From Planctomycetota bacterium (GTDB taxonomy: Bacteria > Planctomycetota > Phycisphaerae > Sedimentisphaerales > Anaerohalosphaeraceae), in NCBI GenBank assembly GCA_029552545.1, contig JAKPDO010000050.1:62001-126000 (forward strand): a stretch of 64,000 bases of DNA. The letters are read 5' to 3'. A program made the translations under genes and the position numbers. Shown in pieces: positions 1 through 7,835 of this stretch; positions within the stretch are counted from its first letter, which is position 1; the number at the start of each line of letters is the position of its first letter. The notes beneath the pieces were generated by a model that saw only the letters and a list, made by a program, of their open reading frames with translations, did no database searches and was not told the DNA's origin.

Positions 1-1
1 G

Positions 2-451
2 GAAAAAATCGACGACTCGATTCGGGCCCTGGCGGAGCGGATGAAAGACCTGATGGTTGAGCACAAGGGAGTGGGGCTGGCCGGCCCGCAGGCGGGGGTG
101 GATTTGCGGATTTTTGTCGTCTCGGTGGACGGCACGAAAGAACACGCCAAGGTCTATATCAATCCGGAGATTCAGGTCAGCGGCGGTCTGGAGGAGCATG
201 AAGAGGGGTGTCTGTCGCTGCCGGGCATCTGGGGCAAGGTCCGCCGCTACAAAAAGTGCACGGTGACAGCGACGGATTTAGAGGGGCGGCGCTTTACGGA
301 GGAAGGCGAAGGGCTTTTGGCACGGGCCTTTCAGCACGAATATGACCATCTGGAGGGGATTCTGATTAAAGACCGGCTGAGTGCGGCGGCCAAACTACGC
401 GCCCGCAAACGGCTTAAAGAACTGGAAGAAGCGGCTGGTTCGGAATCGTAA
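2..451 (+). CDS. def: Peptide deformylase (5' end outside window)
   Basis: Removes the formyl group from the N-terminal methionine of new proteins, in the cytoplasm, with a metal ion. All three family motifs are visible: GVGLAGPQAG (motif 1), EGCLSLPG (motif 2, metal-ligand Cys) and QHEYDHLEG (motif 3, HExxH-type with two His ligands and the catalytic Glu). The frame is open to the window edge, so the gene starts upstream; the first ATG inside the window at 41 is too late, because residues before it (EKIDDSIRALAER) read as the normal helix preceding motif 1. About 149 residues are seen, so roughly 20-35 N-terminal residues are missing. It is followed 30 nt later by acpS on the same strand, a likely operon. 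Confidence 0.95.
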   Translation, partial: EKIDDSIRALAERMKDLMVEHKGVGLAGPQAGVDLRIFVVSVDGTKEHAKVYINPEIQVSGGLEEHEEGCLSLPGIWGKVRRYKKCTVTATDLEGRRFTEEGEGLLARAFQHEYDHLEGILIKDRLSAAAKLRARKRLKELEEAAGSES

Positions 452-481
452 GCGGGCTGGGCGGGATGCCTTCGGGACTTT

Positions 482-877
482 ATGAAGATTCTGGCACACG
501 GGATTGATTTGGTGGAGTTCGGCCGGCTCGAGCAGCTGCTTCAGCGGCACGGGGCGCGGGCGATGGAGCGGATTTTTACGGCGAAGGAGCAGGCGGATGC
601 CCAGGGCCTTCGCAACCACCTGGAGCGGCTGGCGGGGCGGTTTGCTGCCAAGGAGGCGGTGATGAAGCTGGTCGGCAGCGGCTGGCGGGACGGCGTGGCC
701 TGGACGGATGTGGAGGTGGTCAATGATGTCGCGGGCCGGCCTGTGGTGAATCTGACCGGCCGCCTGAAGGAGCTGGCTGAAAAACAGGGAATCGAGCAAA
801 TCACGCTGAGCATCACACACACAGACCGGTTTGCGATTGCCTCAGCGGTTGCGTTGGCCGAAGCCAAACCTTCGTAA
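482..877 (+). CDS. acpS: Holo-[acyl-carrier-protein] synthase
   Basis: Transfers 4'-phosphopantetheine from CoA to acyl carrier protein, activating it for fatty-acid and lipid A synthesis. The 131-residue length is normal for the AcpS family. Motif GIDLVEF (metal-binding Asp9) and FAAKEAVMKLVG (metal-binding Glu58) are both present, and the C-terminal beta strand ITLSITHTDRFAIASAVA is typical. The start ATG lies 30 nt after the def stop. Neighbouring def suggests a small housekeeping operon. Confidence 0.95.
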   Translation: MKILAHGIDLVEFGRLEQLLQRHGARAMERIFTAKEQADAQGLRNHLERLAGRFAAKEAVMKLVGSGWRDGVAWTDVEVVNDVAGRPVVNLTGRLKELAEKQGIEQITLSITHTDRFAIASAVALAEAKPS

Positions 878-889
878 AACCGGGCGGAT

Positions 890-1210
890 TTATTCGAGGA
901 TGGGGGCCTTGAGGACTTCCAATTCCTCCGCCGTGAGGGCATCCGTGAAGGCAACGGCCTGGCCGCGGGCGCGGGGCTGATAGGGGTCGATTCGGCGGCA
1001 GCGTCGCTGGATGGTTCGCCCGTCAGGCAGGCGGAAGGTGAGGATGCCGTTTTGGAACGGAATGGCATTGGCGAAGATATAGGCCCCGCTTTGACTGATG
1101 TTCAGAACAAACCCTTCGGTGTGCAGGTCGGAATCTTCGGCACTGATGGCCGCCCGGACATCTTCGCGGGCTTTGTAGCGAACACTTTTTCTTCGTTCTT
1201 CCATCTGCAT
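890..1210 (-). CDS. PilZ-domain protein (putative c-di-GMP receptor)
   Basis: A 106-residue single-domain protein. It begins with an RxxxR-type element (RRKSVR) and has NISQSGAYI, matching the (D/N)xSxxG second PilZ motif; both are needed to bind cyclic di-GMP in the family. The start at 1210 was chosen because AAGGG lies about 7 nt upstream on the coding strand; longer in-frame translations run into the neighbouring gene and lose resemblance. A second ATG two codons later is possible. It lies downstream of the MTA phosphorylase gene on the same strand. Its partner is unknown; the pilus cluster at the right of the window is a possible target (inference). Confidence 0.8.
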   Translation of the reverse strand: MQMEERRKSVRYKAREDVRAAISAEDSDLHTEGFVLNISQSGAYIFANAIPFQNGILTFRLPDGRTIQRRCRRIDPYQPRARGQAVAFTDALTAEELEVLKAPILE

Positions 1211-1293
1211 TTGTCGGCCCTTGTCTTTGTCATTGTGCGTTTGCGGAACGATATTATAAATTATCGGCAGAAAGGAGCAATTTTTTCGCTGTT

Positions 1294-2169
1294 TTATTCC
1301 CACAGAGGGCGCAGGCGTCTGCGTTCGTCGGCGTTTTGGGCTTCGGGTCTTGTCCAGACAGCCAGCTCGAGGGCGTGCCGGCAGGGGCATCGGTCATCCG
1401 CAAGCGGTTCACCGCCTGCCAGCAGTTCTTCAAGCAGGCGGACGGCATTGTCCGTGGCGGTGTGCAGATTGCCGATGATTTCCTGCAGAAGGGACTGCTG
1501 GGACTGGTTGGGGTCGTGGGGCCGCCAGCAGTCGTAATCGGTAATCAGGGCCAGCAGGGCATAGCACATCTGGGCTTCGCGGGCGAGTTTGGCCTCGGGC
1601 AGGGCGGTCATTCCTATCAGGTCGGCCCCCCACTGCCGGTGCATCTGAGATTCGGCGCGGGTGGAAAACTGGGGCCCTTCCATGCAGACGTAGGTGCCGG
1701 ACGGATGGACCGGAAAGGGGAGTCGGCGGCTGACGTGAAGGAGCTGCCGGCGAAGCCGAGCGCAGCAGGGCTGGGCGAACTCAACGTGGACAGCGCCGAG
1801 GGCGTCAAAGAAACTGGACTGACGGCGGAAGGTCTTGTCGATAAACTGGTCAGCCAAAACGACTTCTTTGGGGGCGTATTCCTCCCGGAGAGAGCCGACG
1901 GCTCCGCTGGCAAGAATGGTGCGCACGCCGAGAGATTTAAGGGCAAAGATGTTGGCGGCATACGGAATGCGGGAAGGGTTCAGGCAATGTCCCTGGCCGT
2001 GGCGGTTCAGGAAGGCAATGCGGCGGCCGGCAAACGTGCCGAGCTGGACGGGGGCGCTGGGTTTGCCGAAGGGAGTGTCCGGAAACACTTCTTCGATGTC
2101 GGCAAGCCGGGCGGCAAAGCCGTCGCCGAGCCCTGTGCCTCCGATGACTGCAATCTGCGGCTTGTCCAT
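1294..2169 (-). CDS. mtnP: S-methyl-5'-thioadenosine phosphorylase (PNP/MTAP family)
   Basis: Cleaves methylthioadenosine, the by-product of spermidine synthesis, to adenine and methylthioribose-1-phosphate. The 291-residue sequence shows IGGTGL near the N-terminus (phosphate loop), RHGQGH, ASGAVGSL, and MEGPQFSTRAES, all MTAP/PNP family II hallmarks, then DLIGMTALPEAKLAREA and ITDYDCW. The substrate could instead be inosine or guanosine, as paralogues differ at a few residues; MTA is favoured by overall pattern. It is 21 nt downstream of the CE15 esterase gene and 83 nt upstream of the PilZ gene on the same strand. A spermidine-synthase-like protein lies further upstream (4038-6119), a possible metabolic link. 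Confidence 0.88.
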   Translation of the reverse strand: MDKPQIAVIGGTGLGDGFAARLADIEEVFPDTPFGKPSAPVQLGTFAGRRIAFLNRHGQGHCLNPSRIPYAANIFALKSLGVRTILASGAVGSLREEYAPKEVVLADQFIDKTFRRQSSFFDALGAVHVEFAQPCCARLRRQLLHVSRRLPFPVHPSGTYVCMEGPQFSTRAESQMHRQWGADLIGMTALPEAKLAREAQMCYALLALITDYDCWRPHDPNQSQQSLLQEIIGNLHTATDNAVRLLEELLAGGEPLADDRCPCRHALELAVWTRPEAQNADERRRLRPLWE

Positions 2170-2190
2170 AGGCGCTTCCGGGTGACAGCG

Positions 2191-3531
2191 TTATTGAGAG
2201 AAATAGCGTTTGGCAAACTGGATAAAATACGGCCAGTTGGGGCCGGTGGTATGTCCGCCTTCGTGCTGGCGAAAGGCGATGTCGCCGTCGATCAGTGTGC
2301 CCTCCGGCGGAAAGAGCATCGTCCGCATGCTCTTTTTGCCGAGCAGCTCATAGACGGGGCCGGCCATGGCTCCGCCGAGGAACATCCCTTTGGCGTCAAT
2401 CCAGGGGCCTTCCACCGTGGAGGAACCGGCGCTGATAAAGACCGGGCGCGGCGCACAAAGGGCGACAAGGTGATGGCCGTCCACGGGCAGGTCTTCCTGC
2501 GTGAGCGGGCCGGCGTATTTGAGAAAATTGCCTGCAAACCAGTGATACTCGGCCGGCGAGGCGAGGTTTTCCACCTGTTCGCCGAAGAGGCGATGCAGGA
2601 GTTTGACGCCGCCGGCGCCGGAGGAGCCGATAAAGGCGATAGCAAACCGCGTGTCGTAGGCCATCGCAACGGCGGCGGCCTTGCCGTAGCGGGACAGGCC
2701 CTCGATGCCGACACGCCGGGCATCGACATCCGAGTCGGTTTCGAAATAATCGAGGACCCGGCTTGCTCCCCATGCCCAGGCCCGCAGGCAGCCCCAGTCG
2801 TCGGTTTTTCGGGGGTTGCCTTTGTTGACAAGGCCGATGATGCCCTCGCGCAGGCCGGCGCCATTATCGGCCTGAATGCTGACAGGATTCAGGACAGCCC
2901 AGCCCCAGCCCTCTTTGAGCAGCTGCTGCTTCCAGGTGAGCTCGCCGGCACGCGGTCTTTCGACCCAGCCGGGAAAGCCGAATTCGAGGATGACGGGAAC
3001 GGGTTTGTCCGCACCGGCAGGGGTGCCCAGCGTTAATCGAATAACCACCTCGACGGCCGGATAGGCGGAGTTATCAACAACCCCTTCCAGCTGCTTGATT
3101 TTGACGGGAAAATCGCCGTCTTTGTCTTCTTTGACGTCTGTGATTTTCCACTGGACGGACGGGACATTGGCGGGGACGCGTCCGTAGATTTCGCGGTCAA
3201 ACAGTTCGAGGATTTCGGCCCGCCGAGCCGGCCATTGTTCCGGTCGGGTTATCCGGGTGCCGTTCTTCATTTCGAGCGGGTCAGGGAGGAAATAAGGCGG
3301 CACTTTGGCCTCGTCGGCGTTGGCGGCGTTGGGGGCTTTGGGGTCGCCCGACGGCCCCGGACGGAGCGAGACGATGCCCAGCTGCTCGAGCATTTGCTTG
3401 TGGTCGGCGGCGCTGAGCTCCGAAATCCGCCGGCGCTCTTCCGGAGAACCCTGAGCCGAAAGCTGGCCGGTCAGGATTGTCCACAGGACGACGGCAAACG
3501 CCGCTTTGATGCCGCTGTGTATCATCCGCAT
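2191..3531 (-). CDS. CE15 glucuronoyl methylesterase-like secreted alpha/beta hydrolase
   Basis: Predicted exported esterase that would cut ester bonds between glucuronic acid of xylan and lignin alcohols. From the start at 3531 the protein has 446 residues with a hydrophobic signal segment at about 9-26. The nucleophile motif EGLSRYGK (Ser about 280) matches the G-x-S-R-x-G-K of carbohydrate esterase family 15; SSGAGG, EYHWFAGNF and the C-terminal HEGGHTTGPNW (catalytic His about 427) also fit. The open frame runs 70 codons further upstream, but that part is translated from the dispersed repeat at 3606-3689, so ATG 3531 (or 3525) was chosen; no strong ribosome-binding site is visible. Fits the dockerin-type GH elsewhere in the window. 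Confidence 0.85.
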   Translation of the reverse strand: MRMIHSGIKAAFAVVLWTILTGQLSAQGSPEERRRISELSAADHKQMLEQLGIVSLRPGPSGDPKAPNAANADEAKVPPYFLPDPLEMKNGTRITRPEQWPARRAEILELFDREIYGRVPANVPSVQWKITDVKEDKDGDFPVKIKQLEGVVDNSAYPAVEVVIRLTLGTPAGADKPVPVILEFGFPGWVERPRAGELTWKQQLLKEGWGWAVLNPVSIQADNGAGLREGIIGLVNKGNPRKTDDWGCLRAWAWGASRVLDYFETDSDVDARRVGIEGLSRYGKAAAVAMAYDTRFAIAFIGSSGAGGVKLLHRLFGEQVENLASPAEYHWFAGNFLKYAGPLTQEDLPVDGHHLVALCAPRPVFISAGSSTVEGPWIDAKGMFLGGAMAGPVYELLGKKSMRTMLFPPEGTLIDGDIAFRQHEGGHTTGPNWPYFIQFAKRYFSQ

Positions 3532-3605
3532 TCGCTTTTCTATACCGGATAGGGTTGCCGAAAGCAACCGTCTTTTTAAAGTATTTAACAAAACGGTGCT
3601 GCTCT

Positions 3606-3689
3606 GGATTCCCGCCTTCCTCCTTCGCCAAGGCTTCGGAGGACAAGTCGCGGGAACAAGATTGGATTCCCGCCTGCGCGGGAATGACC
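3606..3689 (+). repeat. Dispersed palindromic repeat, copy A
   Basis: Begins GGATTCCCGCC and ends GCGGGAATGACC, with an internal inverted repeat around CTTCGCCAAGGCTTCGG, and a second short ATTCCCGCCTGCGCGGGAAT palindrome at its right end. Related copies are at 3946, 20411, 37546 (inverted), 50122 and 50367. All are intergenic. Confidence 0.8.
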
Positions 3690-3729
3690 GGGGATGCGCG
3701 GGAAGGACAAGGCCTGAGGTGGGAATTAG

Positions 3730-3749
3730 CCCCGGGCGCAAGCCCGGGG
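3730..3749. repeat. Hairpin CCCCGGGC-gcaa-GCCCGGGG
   Basis: Perfect 8-bp stem with a GCAA loop. There is no T-run on either side, so a terminator role is not supported; it resembles the short intergenic hairpins frequent in planctomycete genomes (recalled, not checked). Confidence 0.6.
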
Positions 3750-3772
3750 GAGAGGAGATAATCTTTCGTTTT

Positions 3773-3792
3773 CCCCGCCCTTTTGGGCGGGG
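3773..3792. repeat. Hairpin CCCCGCCC-tttt-GGGCGGGG
   Basis: Perfect 8-bp GC stem with TTTT loop between two minus-strand genes. It may stabilise or end the transcript of the gene ending at 4038, but no U-tract follows on that strand. Confidence 0.5.
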
Positions 3793-3945
3793 CTATCTCC
3801 CAGCTGACAGCATCCAGCCGCCAGCGTCCAGCAGAAAAGGCAGCTCAAAATCGAATCACTCATTCTCTTTTTTGTTTTTGCTGGTTGATTTTTTCGTTTC
3901 GGATTTCGGATTTTGAGATTCGGATTTCGGTTGTTCCCGGCGGAT

Positions 3946-4000
3946 GGATTTCCGCTTTTCTTCTTCGCTAAAGCTTCGGAGGACGAGTCGCAGGAAGGAC
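3946..4000 (+). repeat. Dispersed palindromic repeat, copy B (degenerate)
   Basis: Contains the family core TTCGCTAAAGCTTCGGAGGA followed by CGAGTCGCAGGAAGGAC; the terminal ATTCCCGCC is mutated to ATTTCCGC. Ends 38 nt before the stop of the next minus-strand gene. Confidence 0.7.
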
Positions 4001-4037
4001 CGTAGATTTTTAGGCATTTGGAGACCTCTTCAGCGGC

Positions 4038-6119
4038 TTATCGGCGGGGGGAGGGTTTGAGGATTTGGAGAAGCCGGATATGGTCATCCGTCCACAGGTC
4101 GATGGAGGCGGGTATTTTAGGCAGGGGACTGGCGGCGGACTGAAGGAGCGGGTTTTCGAGCGGTTCTTTGGAGGGAGAAAGCACAAGCCAGTCGGAGGAA
4201 AGAGCGCCGAACTGCTCATCGGGATAGGTTTCCAGCCAAAGGCAGTGGAGCTGGAAGTGTTCGGCCAGTTTGCGGACAACCTGAATCAGGTCCAGATGCA
4301 CTGATGACAGATGGAAGGCCAGGACTCCGTCGGGTTTGAGGTGTTTGAGGTAGATTTCCATCGCCTGGCTGGTGAGCAGGTGGACGGGCACGGCATCGCT
4401 GCTGAAGGCATCCAGAACGAGGATGTCGAAGTTCTGCGGCGATTCCCGCTCGAGCGACAGCCGGCCGTCGCCTAAAACAATCTGGATGTCGGCCTGGCTG
4501 TCGGACAGGTAGGTGAAATACTTTCGTGCCAGCTGTTCGACGGCGGGGTTGATTTCGTAAAAGCGGATGACATCGCCTTTCCGGCCGTAATAGGCGATGG
4601 TGCCGACGCCCAGTCCGATGACCCCGATGCGGCGGGGCGGATGCTGGGGATTAGAGCGGATAAGCAGACCGATGCCGCTGTTGAAGCCGTAGTAAGCGGT
4701 CGGGAGATGCCGTTTGTTCGGATGTTGAAACTGGAGACCATGGAAAGTCGTGCCGTGCTGAAGGAGCCGTTTGTGCAGGAGCGGGTTGTCCCAGTCGTCT
4801 TCCCAGACGGTCAGGACGCCGAAGAAGTTGCGTGCATGGTCGATGGCCCGCTGGTTTTGGGTGGTGCGTCGGCCGACGAGGAAGATGCCTGCCAGCCCGA
4901 CGACGGTGAGGGCGGTAATATAGGCAATTTTGCGCCGGCGGCCCTGAATATACCGTCGGTCGGTCAAAACAACGAGAATCACGGCCAAGAGGACGGCTAA
5001 GTGGAGTTCCACATAGGTTTTAAAGAGCAAGGGGGCCAGGATGGAGACAAAGATGCCGCCGATTGCACCGCCGGCCGCAATAAGCAGATAATAGGCGGTC
5101 AGATAACGGGGATGCGGGCGGAGGGCGTACAGTTCCCCGTGGCAGACCATACAGCAGCAGAGGAGCAGAAAGCTGTAAAGTCCGATAATCAATGTGATAT
5201 TAGGCCTTTTTTCTTCAATAATGCGGGCGATGATGATTCCTAAAATGCTCAGAATAAACAGCGTAAGGAAGAGGGGGCGTTTGTACCATCGGGGGCTGTC
5301 AAAACATATGATAAAAGACAGGAGATATATACTTAAAGGAAGTATCCATAAGAAGGGTACGACAGCGATATCCTGGGTAATTTTTTCGGTTACCGCCAGC
5401 AGGAGGGTTGAAGCGACTGCCGGCAAAGAAAGCCAGAGAAGGCAATTTGAGAAAGAAAGAGAAGGAGTATCGTTATTTTTTGGGGAGGAGGTTTGCGAAG
5501 ATGGGGCGTTTAGAAAGAGTATAAGTGCACAAACTACACAGGAAATTGCATAAAGAAGAAACAGGAAAGACCATAAGTGGGCCTGTTGCTGACGACTGAA
5601 AACGGGTTCAAAGACAAATGGATAGGAAATAAGGGCTAATAAGGAACCGATATTGCTGAGGGCATAAAGACGATAGGGAATAAAACCGGGTTCGATTCGG
5701 CAAATCCAGGACTGAAGGAGCGGCCCTGTAGAAGAAAGGAGGAAATAGGGAAGCCCTATGCAGACAAGACATATCCATAATATTTGGATAATGGGGTTGG
5801 TTTCTGGCGTTGGTTTCAGATGTGCCGGCGGGATGATTCGAAAGGCCAGTACGGCGGCGGCGAGGAGCAGGAGCAGATGAACGAGGGCCTGCAGGCGGGC
5901 GGGGAGACGGCCGAGGGCGTGGGCATAGGCATACCCGGCCAGCAGAAGCAGCTGGAAAAAGAGCATGCAGGCGGTCCAGACTTCGGGTGTGCCGCCGAAC
6001 CAGGGGGTCAGAAATCGCCCAAACAGCGGCTGCACCTGAAAAAGCAGGAACGCCCCGGCAAAGACACCGAGAGCAAACAATAATACAAAAAAAGGACGTT
6101 TTCTGCTACGTTCGTACAT
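4038..6119 (-). CDS. Membrane-fused spermidine synthase-like protein
   Basis: A 693-residue two-part protein. The first ~430 residues form many hydrophobic helices (about ten or more membrane segments, starting FVLLFALGVFAGAFLLF). The C-terminal ~250 residues carry a SAM/decarboxy-SAM fold: GVIGLGVGTIAYYG (glycine loop), IRFYEINPAVEQLA (acidic end of strand 2), LGDGRLSL, and LVLDAFSSDAVPVHLLT (spermidine-synthase-type D-A-F motif). This is the known architecture of fused membrane/spermidine synthases, whose substrate is mostly unproven. Both the methylthioadenosine-using enzyme (1294-2169) and this gene lie on the minus strand, separated by the esterase. Start ATG 6119 precedes the first membrane segment; the divergent promoter for the polysaccharide operon lies upstream. 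Confidence 0.85.
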   Translation of the reverse strand: MYERSRKRPFFVLLFALGVFAGAFLLFQVQPLFGRFLTPWFGGTPEVWTACMLFFQLLLLAGYAYAHALGRLPARLQALVHLLLLLAAAVLAFRIIPPAHLKPTPETNPIIQILWICLVCIGLPYFLLSSTGPLLQSWICRIEPGFIPYRLYALSNIGSLLALISYPFVFEPVFSRQQQAHLWSFLFLLYAISCVVCALILFLNAPSSQTSSPKNNDTPSLSFSNCLLWLSLPAVASTLLLAVTEKITQDIAVVPFLWILPLSIYLLSFIICFDSPRWYKRPLFLTLFILSILGIIIARIIEEKRPNITLIIGLYSFLLLCCCMVCHGELYALRPHPRYLTAYYLLIAAGGAIGGIFVSILAPLLFKTYVELHLAVLLAVILVVLTDRRYIQGRRRKIAYITALTVVGLAGIFLVGRRTTQNQRAIDHARNFFGVLTVWEDDWDNPLLHKRLLQHGTTFHGLQFQHPNKRHLPTAYYGFNSGIGLLIRSNPQHPPRRIGVIGLGVGTIAYYGRKGDVIRFYEINPAVEQLARKYFTYLSDSQADIQIVLGDGRLSLERESPQNFDILVLDAFSSDAVPVHLLTSQAMEIYLKHLKPDGVLAFHLSSVHLDLIQVVRKLAEHFQLHCLWLETYPDEQFGALSSDWLVLSPSKEPLENPLLQSAASPLPKIPASIDLWTDDHIRLLQILKPSPRR

Positions 6120-6219
6120 GGAGCCTGATTATAATCTTTCTTACGCAAAAAGAGTGTCTTTTTTTGAGACGGTTTGCTTTCCAACCCCATTCTGGGGCTT
6201 CGAAATCCTTTCTGAAAGT

Positions 6220-6247
6220 TTGACATTTTTGAGGGATAGAATATAAT
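6220..6247 (+). promoter_or_regulatory. Sigma-70 promoter of the polysaccharide operon
   Basis: Perfect consensus -35 TTGACA (6220-6225) and perfect -10 TATAAT (6242-6247) with a 16-bp spacer. It lies about 60 nt upstream of the flippase gene on the same strand and is the strongest-looking promoter in the window. Confidence 0.85.
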
Positions 6248-6305
6248 TCTATATTAGACAAGCAGTTAGCGCAAAGACAATAAACCTGTAAATGGAGGTA
6301 TATTC

Positions 6306-7835
6306 ATTAAGGATTTATCTGGACACAAGAGCGAGGCCGAGCGGATTCATGTAACAAAGACTGAGCCGACACTTTTCCAACTTGCCATTAGAGGCGGCTA
6401 TTGGGTTATGGGAATTGGTGTGGCCATTCGCTTTCTTGGTTTTGTAAAATCTCTTGTTTTTGCCAATTTTCTTCTTGTTCAGGATCTTGGTTTGTTGGCA
6501 ATCGCGATGATGCTGATAGAGATTTTAGGGGTTTTTTTTGAAACAGGTTTTAATGAAAAGCTGGTCCAGGAGAGAAAGGAGATACGCACATATTTGGATA
6601 CTGCCTGGACGATTCACATTTGTCGCGGTTTGGTCATGTTTTTAATTCTTTTTGCCGCGGCACCAATTGCTGCTTCTTTAAAAGTTCCGCCGGAAAAGTT
6701 TTCTTTGACGGTAAATGTTATTCGAAGCATTGGATTTGTATTATTCCTCGCCAGCTTAGAAAATGTTGGGACGGTTTATCTGCAAAAAGAGCTTAATTTT
6801 CCACGAATCTTTCTCCTTCGAGTACCTCCTGTCCTTATTGATTTATCCGTTTCGGCCTTGGTTCTCTTTTTTTTCCGCAGCATTTGGGGTTATGTTGCAG
6901 GACGTTTTGCTTCTGTGCTTGTTCAGGTAGCCTTATCCTATTCGCTTTGTCCGTATCGCCCGCGATTTTGTCTGGATTGGCAGAAAGCGGCCCAAATGTG
7001 GCGTTTTGGAAAATGGATATTTGGATTGTCGGTTTTGAATTTTTTGATTTCAGAAGGGGATGATTTTTTTGTATGGGGGTATCTGGGTGTTAGTTCGCTG
7101 GCTTTGTACCGCTATGCATTTCGTTTTTCCAATCTTCCGGCGACTGACCTGACAAATACTCTTTCCCAGGTCACGTTTCCGGCCTATTCGAAGATACAGG
7201 ATGATATTCCTCGGTTACGGGAGGCGTATTTAAAAGTTTTGAGGGTCACGGCTTTTTTTGCGTTTCTGGCTTCCGGTTTGATTTTCTCACTGGGGCCGGA
7301 TTTTGTACGGTTGTTTCTGAAGGCGGATATGCATCCGATGATACCGGCGATGCAGATTATGGTATTTAAGGGGTTGTTTCGTTCTTTGGGCGCTACACGA
7401 GGTCCTTTGTTTTTGGCCCTCGGGAAACTGAAGATTCATTTTTATTTCCAGGTGATTCGTTTAGTCGTGTTGGCGGTTCTAATCTATCCTTTGACAAGTC
7501 GCTGGGGAATTGAAGGAACAGCAGTTGCCACTCTTCTGATTGCGGTTTTAGTGAGTCCTTTTGGATTCTGGTTATCCTGCAGGTGGCTGAACTGTCCTCC
7601 GTGGAGGATGCTGGAACCCTCCCTTATTCCGCTGGTTTCTTTTTTGGTTACAATTTCCATTCTTCTTTTCCTTAGGTCGGCAACCGTGCGGATGAGCCCT
7701 TTCCTTTTTGTGGGGCATTTTCTGTTGGCTCTGATATGTTATGGTGGAACGGCTTTGCTGCTGGATTGCTTGAAGGGATTTCAATTGTTGAGTATTTTTA
7801 AGGAACAGCTTCGTGTCTTGGTCAAAAACAAATAA
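6306..7835 (+). CDS. Polysaccharide flippase (Wzx/MATE-like), apparent ATT start
   Basis: Integral membrane transporter expected to flip lipid-linked oligosaccharide across the inner membrane. From the first ATG (6408) it has 475 residues with about 12 hydrophobic helices and the usual flippase opening GVAIRFLGFVKSLVFANFL. However, the same frame is open upstream to 6270 and encodes QLAIRGGYWVMGIG, the normal polar-plus-first-helix start of this family. No ATG, GTG or TTG occurs there; ATT at 6306 is 7 nt after a GGAGG (6294-6298), so a 509-residue product with a rare AUU start is proposed. An out-of-frame ATG at 6292 gives only about 20 codons. A sequencing indel is the alternative explanation. 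Low GC compared with housekeeping genes. Confidence 0.85.
   Translation: MKDLSGHKSEAERIHVTKTEPTLFQLAIRGGYWVMGIGVAIRFLGFVKSLVFANFLLVQDLGLLAIAMMLIEILGVFFETGFNEKLVQERKEIRTYLDTAWTIHICRGLVMFLILFAAAPIAASLKVPPEKFSLTVNVIRSIGFVLFLASLENVGTVYLQKELNFPRIFLLRVPPVLIDLSVSALVLFFFRSIWGYVAGRFASVLVQVALSYSLCPYRPRFCLDWQKAAQMWRFGKWIFGLSVLNFLISEGDDFFVWGYLGVSSLALYRYAFRFSNLPATDLTNTLSQVTFPAYSKIQDDIPRLREAYLKVLRVTAFFAFLASGLIFSLGPDFVRLFLKADMHPMIPAMQIMVFKGLFRSLGATRGPLFLALGKLKIHFYFQVIRLVVLAVLIYPLTSRWGIEGTAVATLLIAVLVSPFGFWLSCRWLNCPPWRMLEPSLIPLVSFLVTISILLFLRSATVRMSPFLFVGHFLLALICYGGTALLLDCLKGFQLLSIFKEQLRVLVKNK

Larger units (their letters stand above)
3532..4037. other. Intergenic region carrying repeats and hairpins, no gene
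   Basis: About 500 bases with no credible gene. It holds two copies of the dispersed palindromic repeat (3606-3689 and 3946-4000), two strong hairpins (3730-3749 and 3773-3792) and A+T-rich spacer. Short open frames here translate the repeat and are not considered genes. Confidence 0.7.

Noticed and set aside
1336-3036. Open frame of about 566 codons antisense to the MTA phosphorylase and CE15 esterase
   Set aside because: Both opposite-strand genes have clear catalytic motifs; this frame has none.
3506-3971. Small open frames over the repeat region
   Set aside because: Their translation (SFAKASEDK-type, IPACAGMT-type) is that of the dispersed palindromic repeat, not of a gene.
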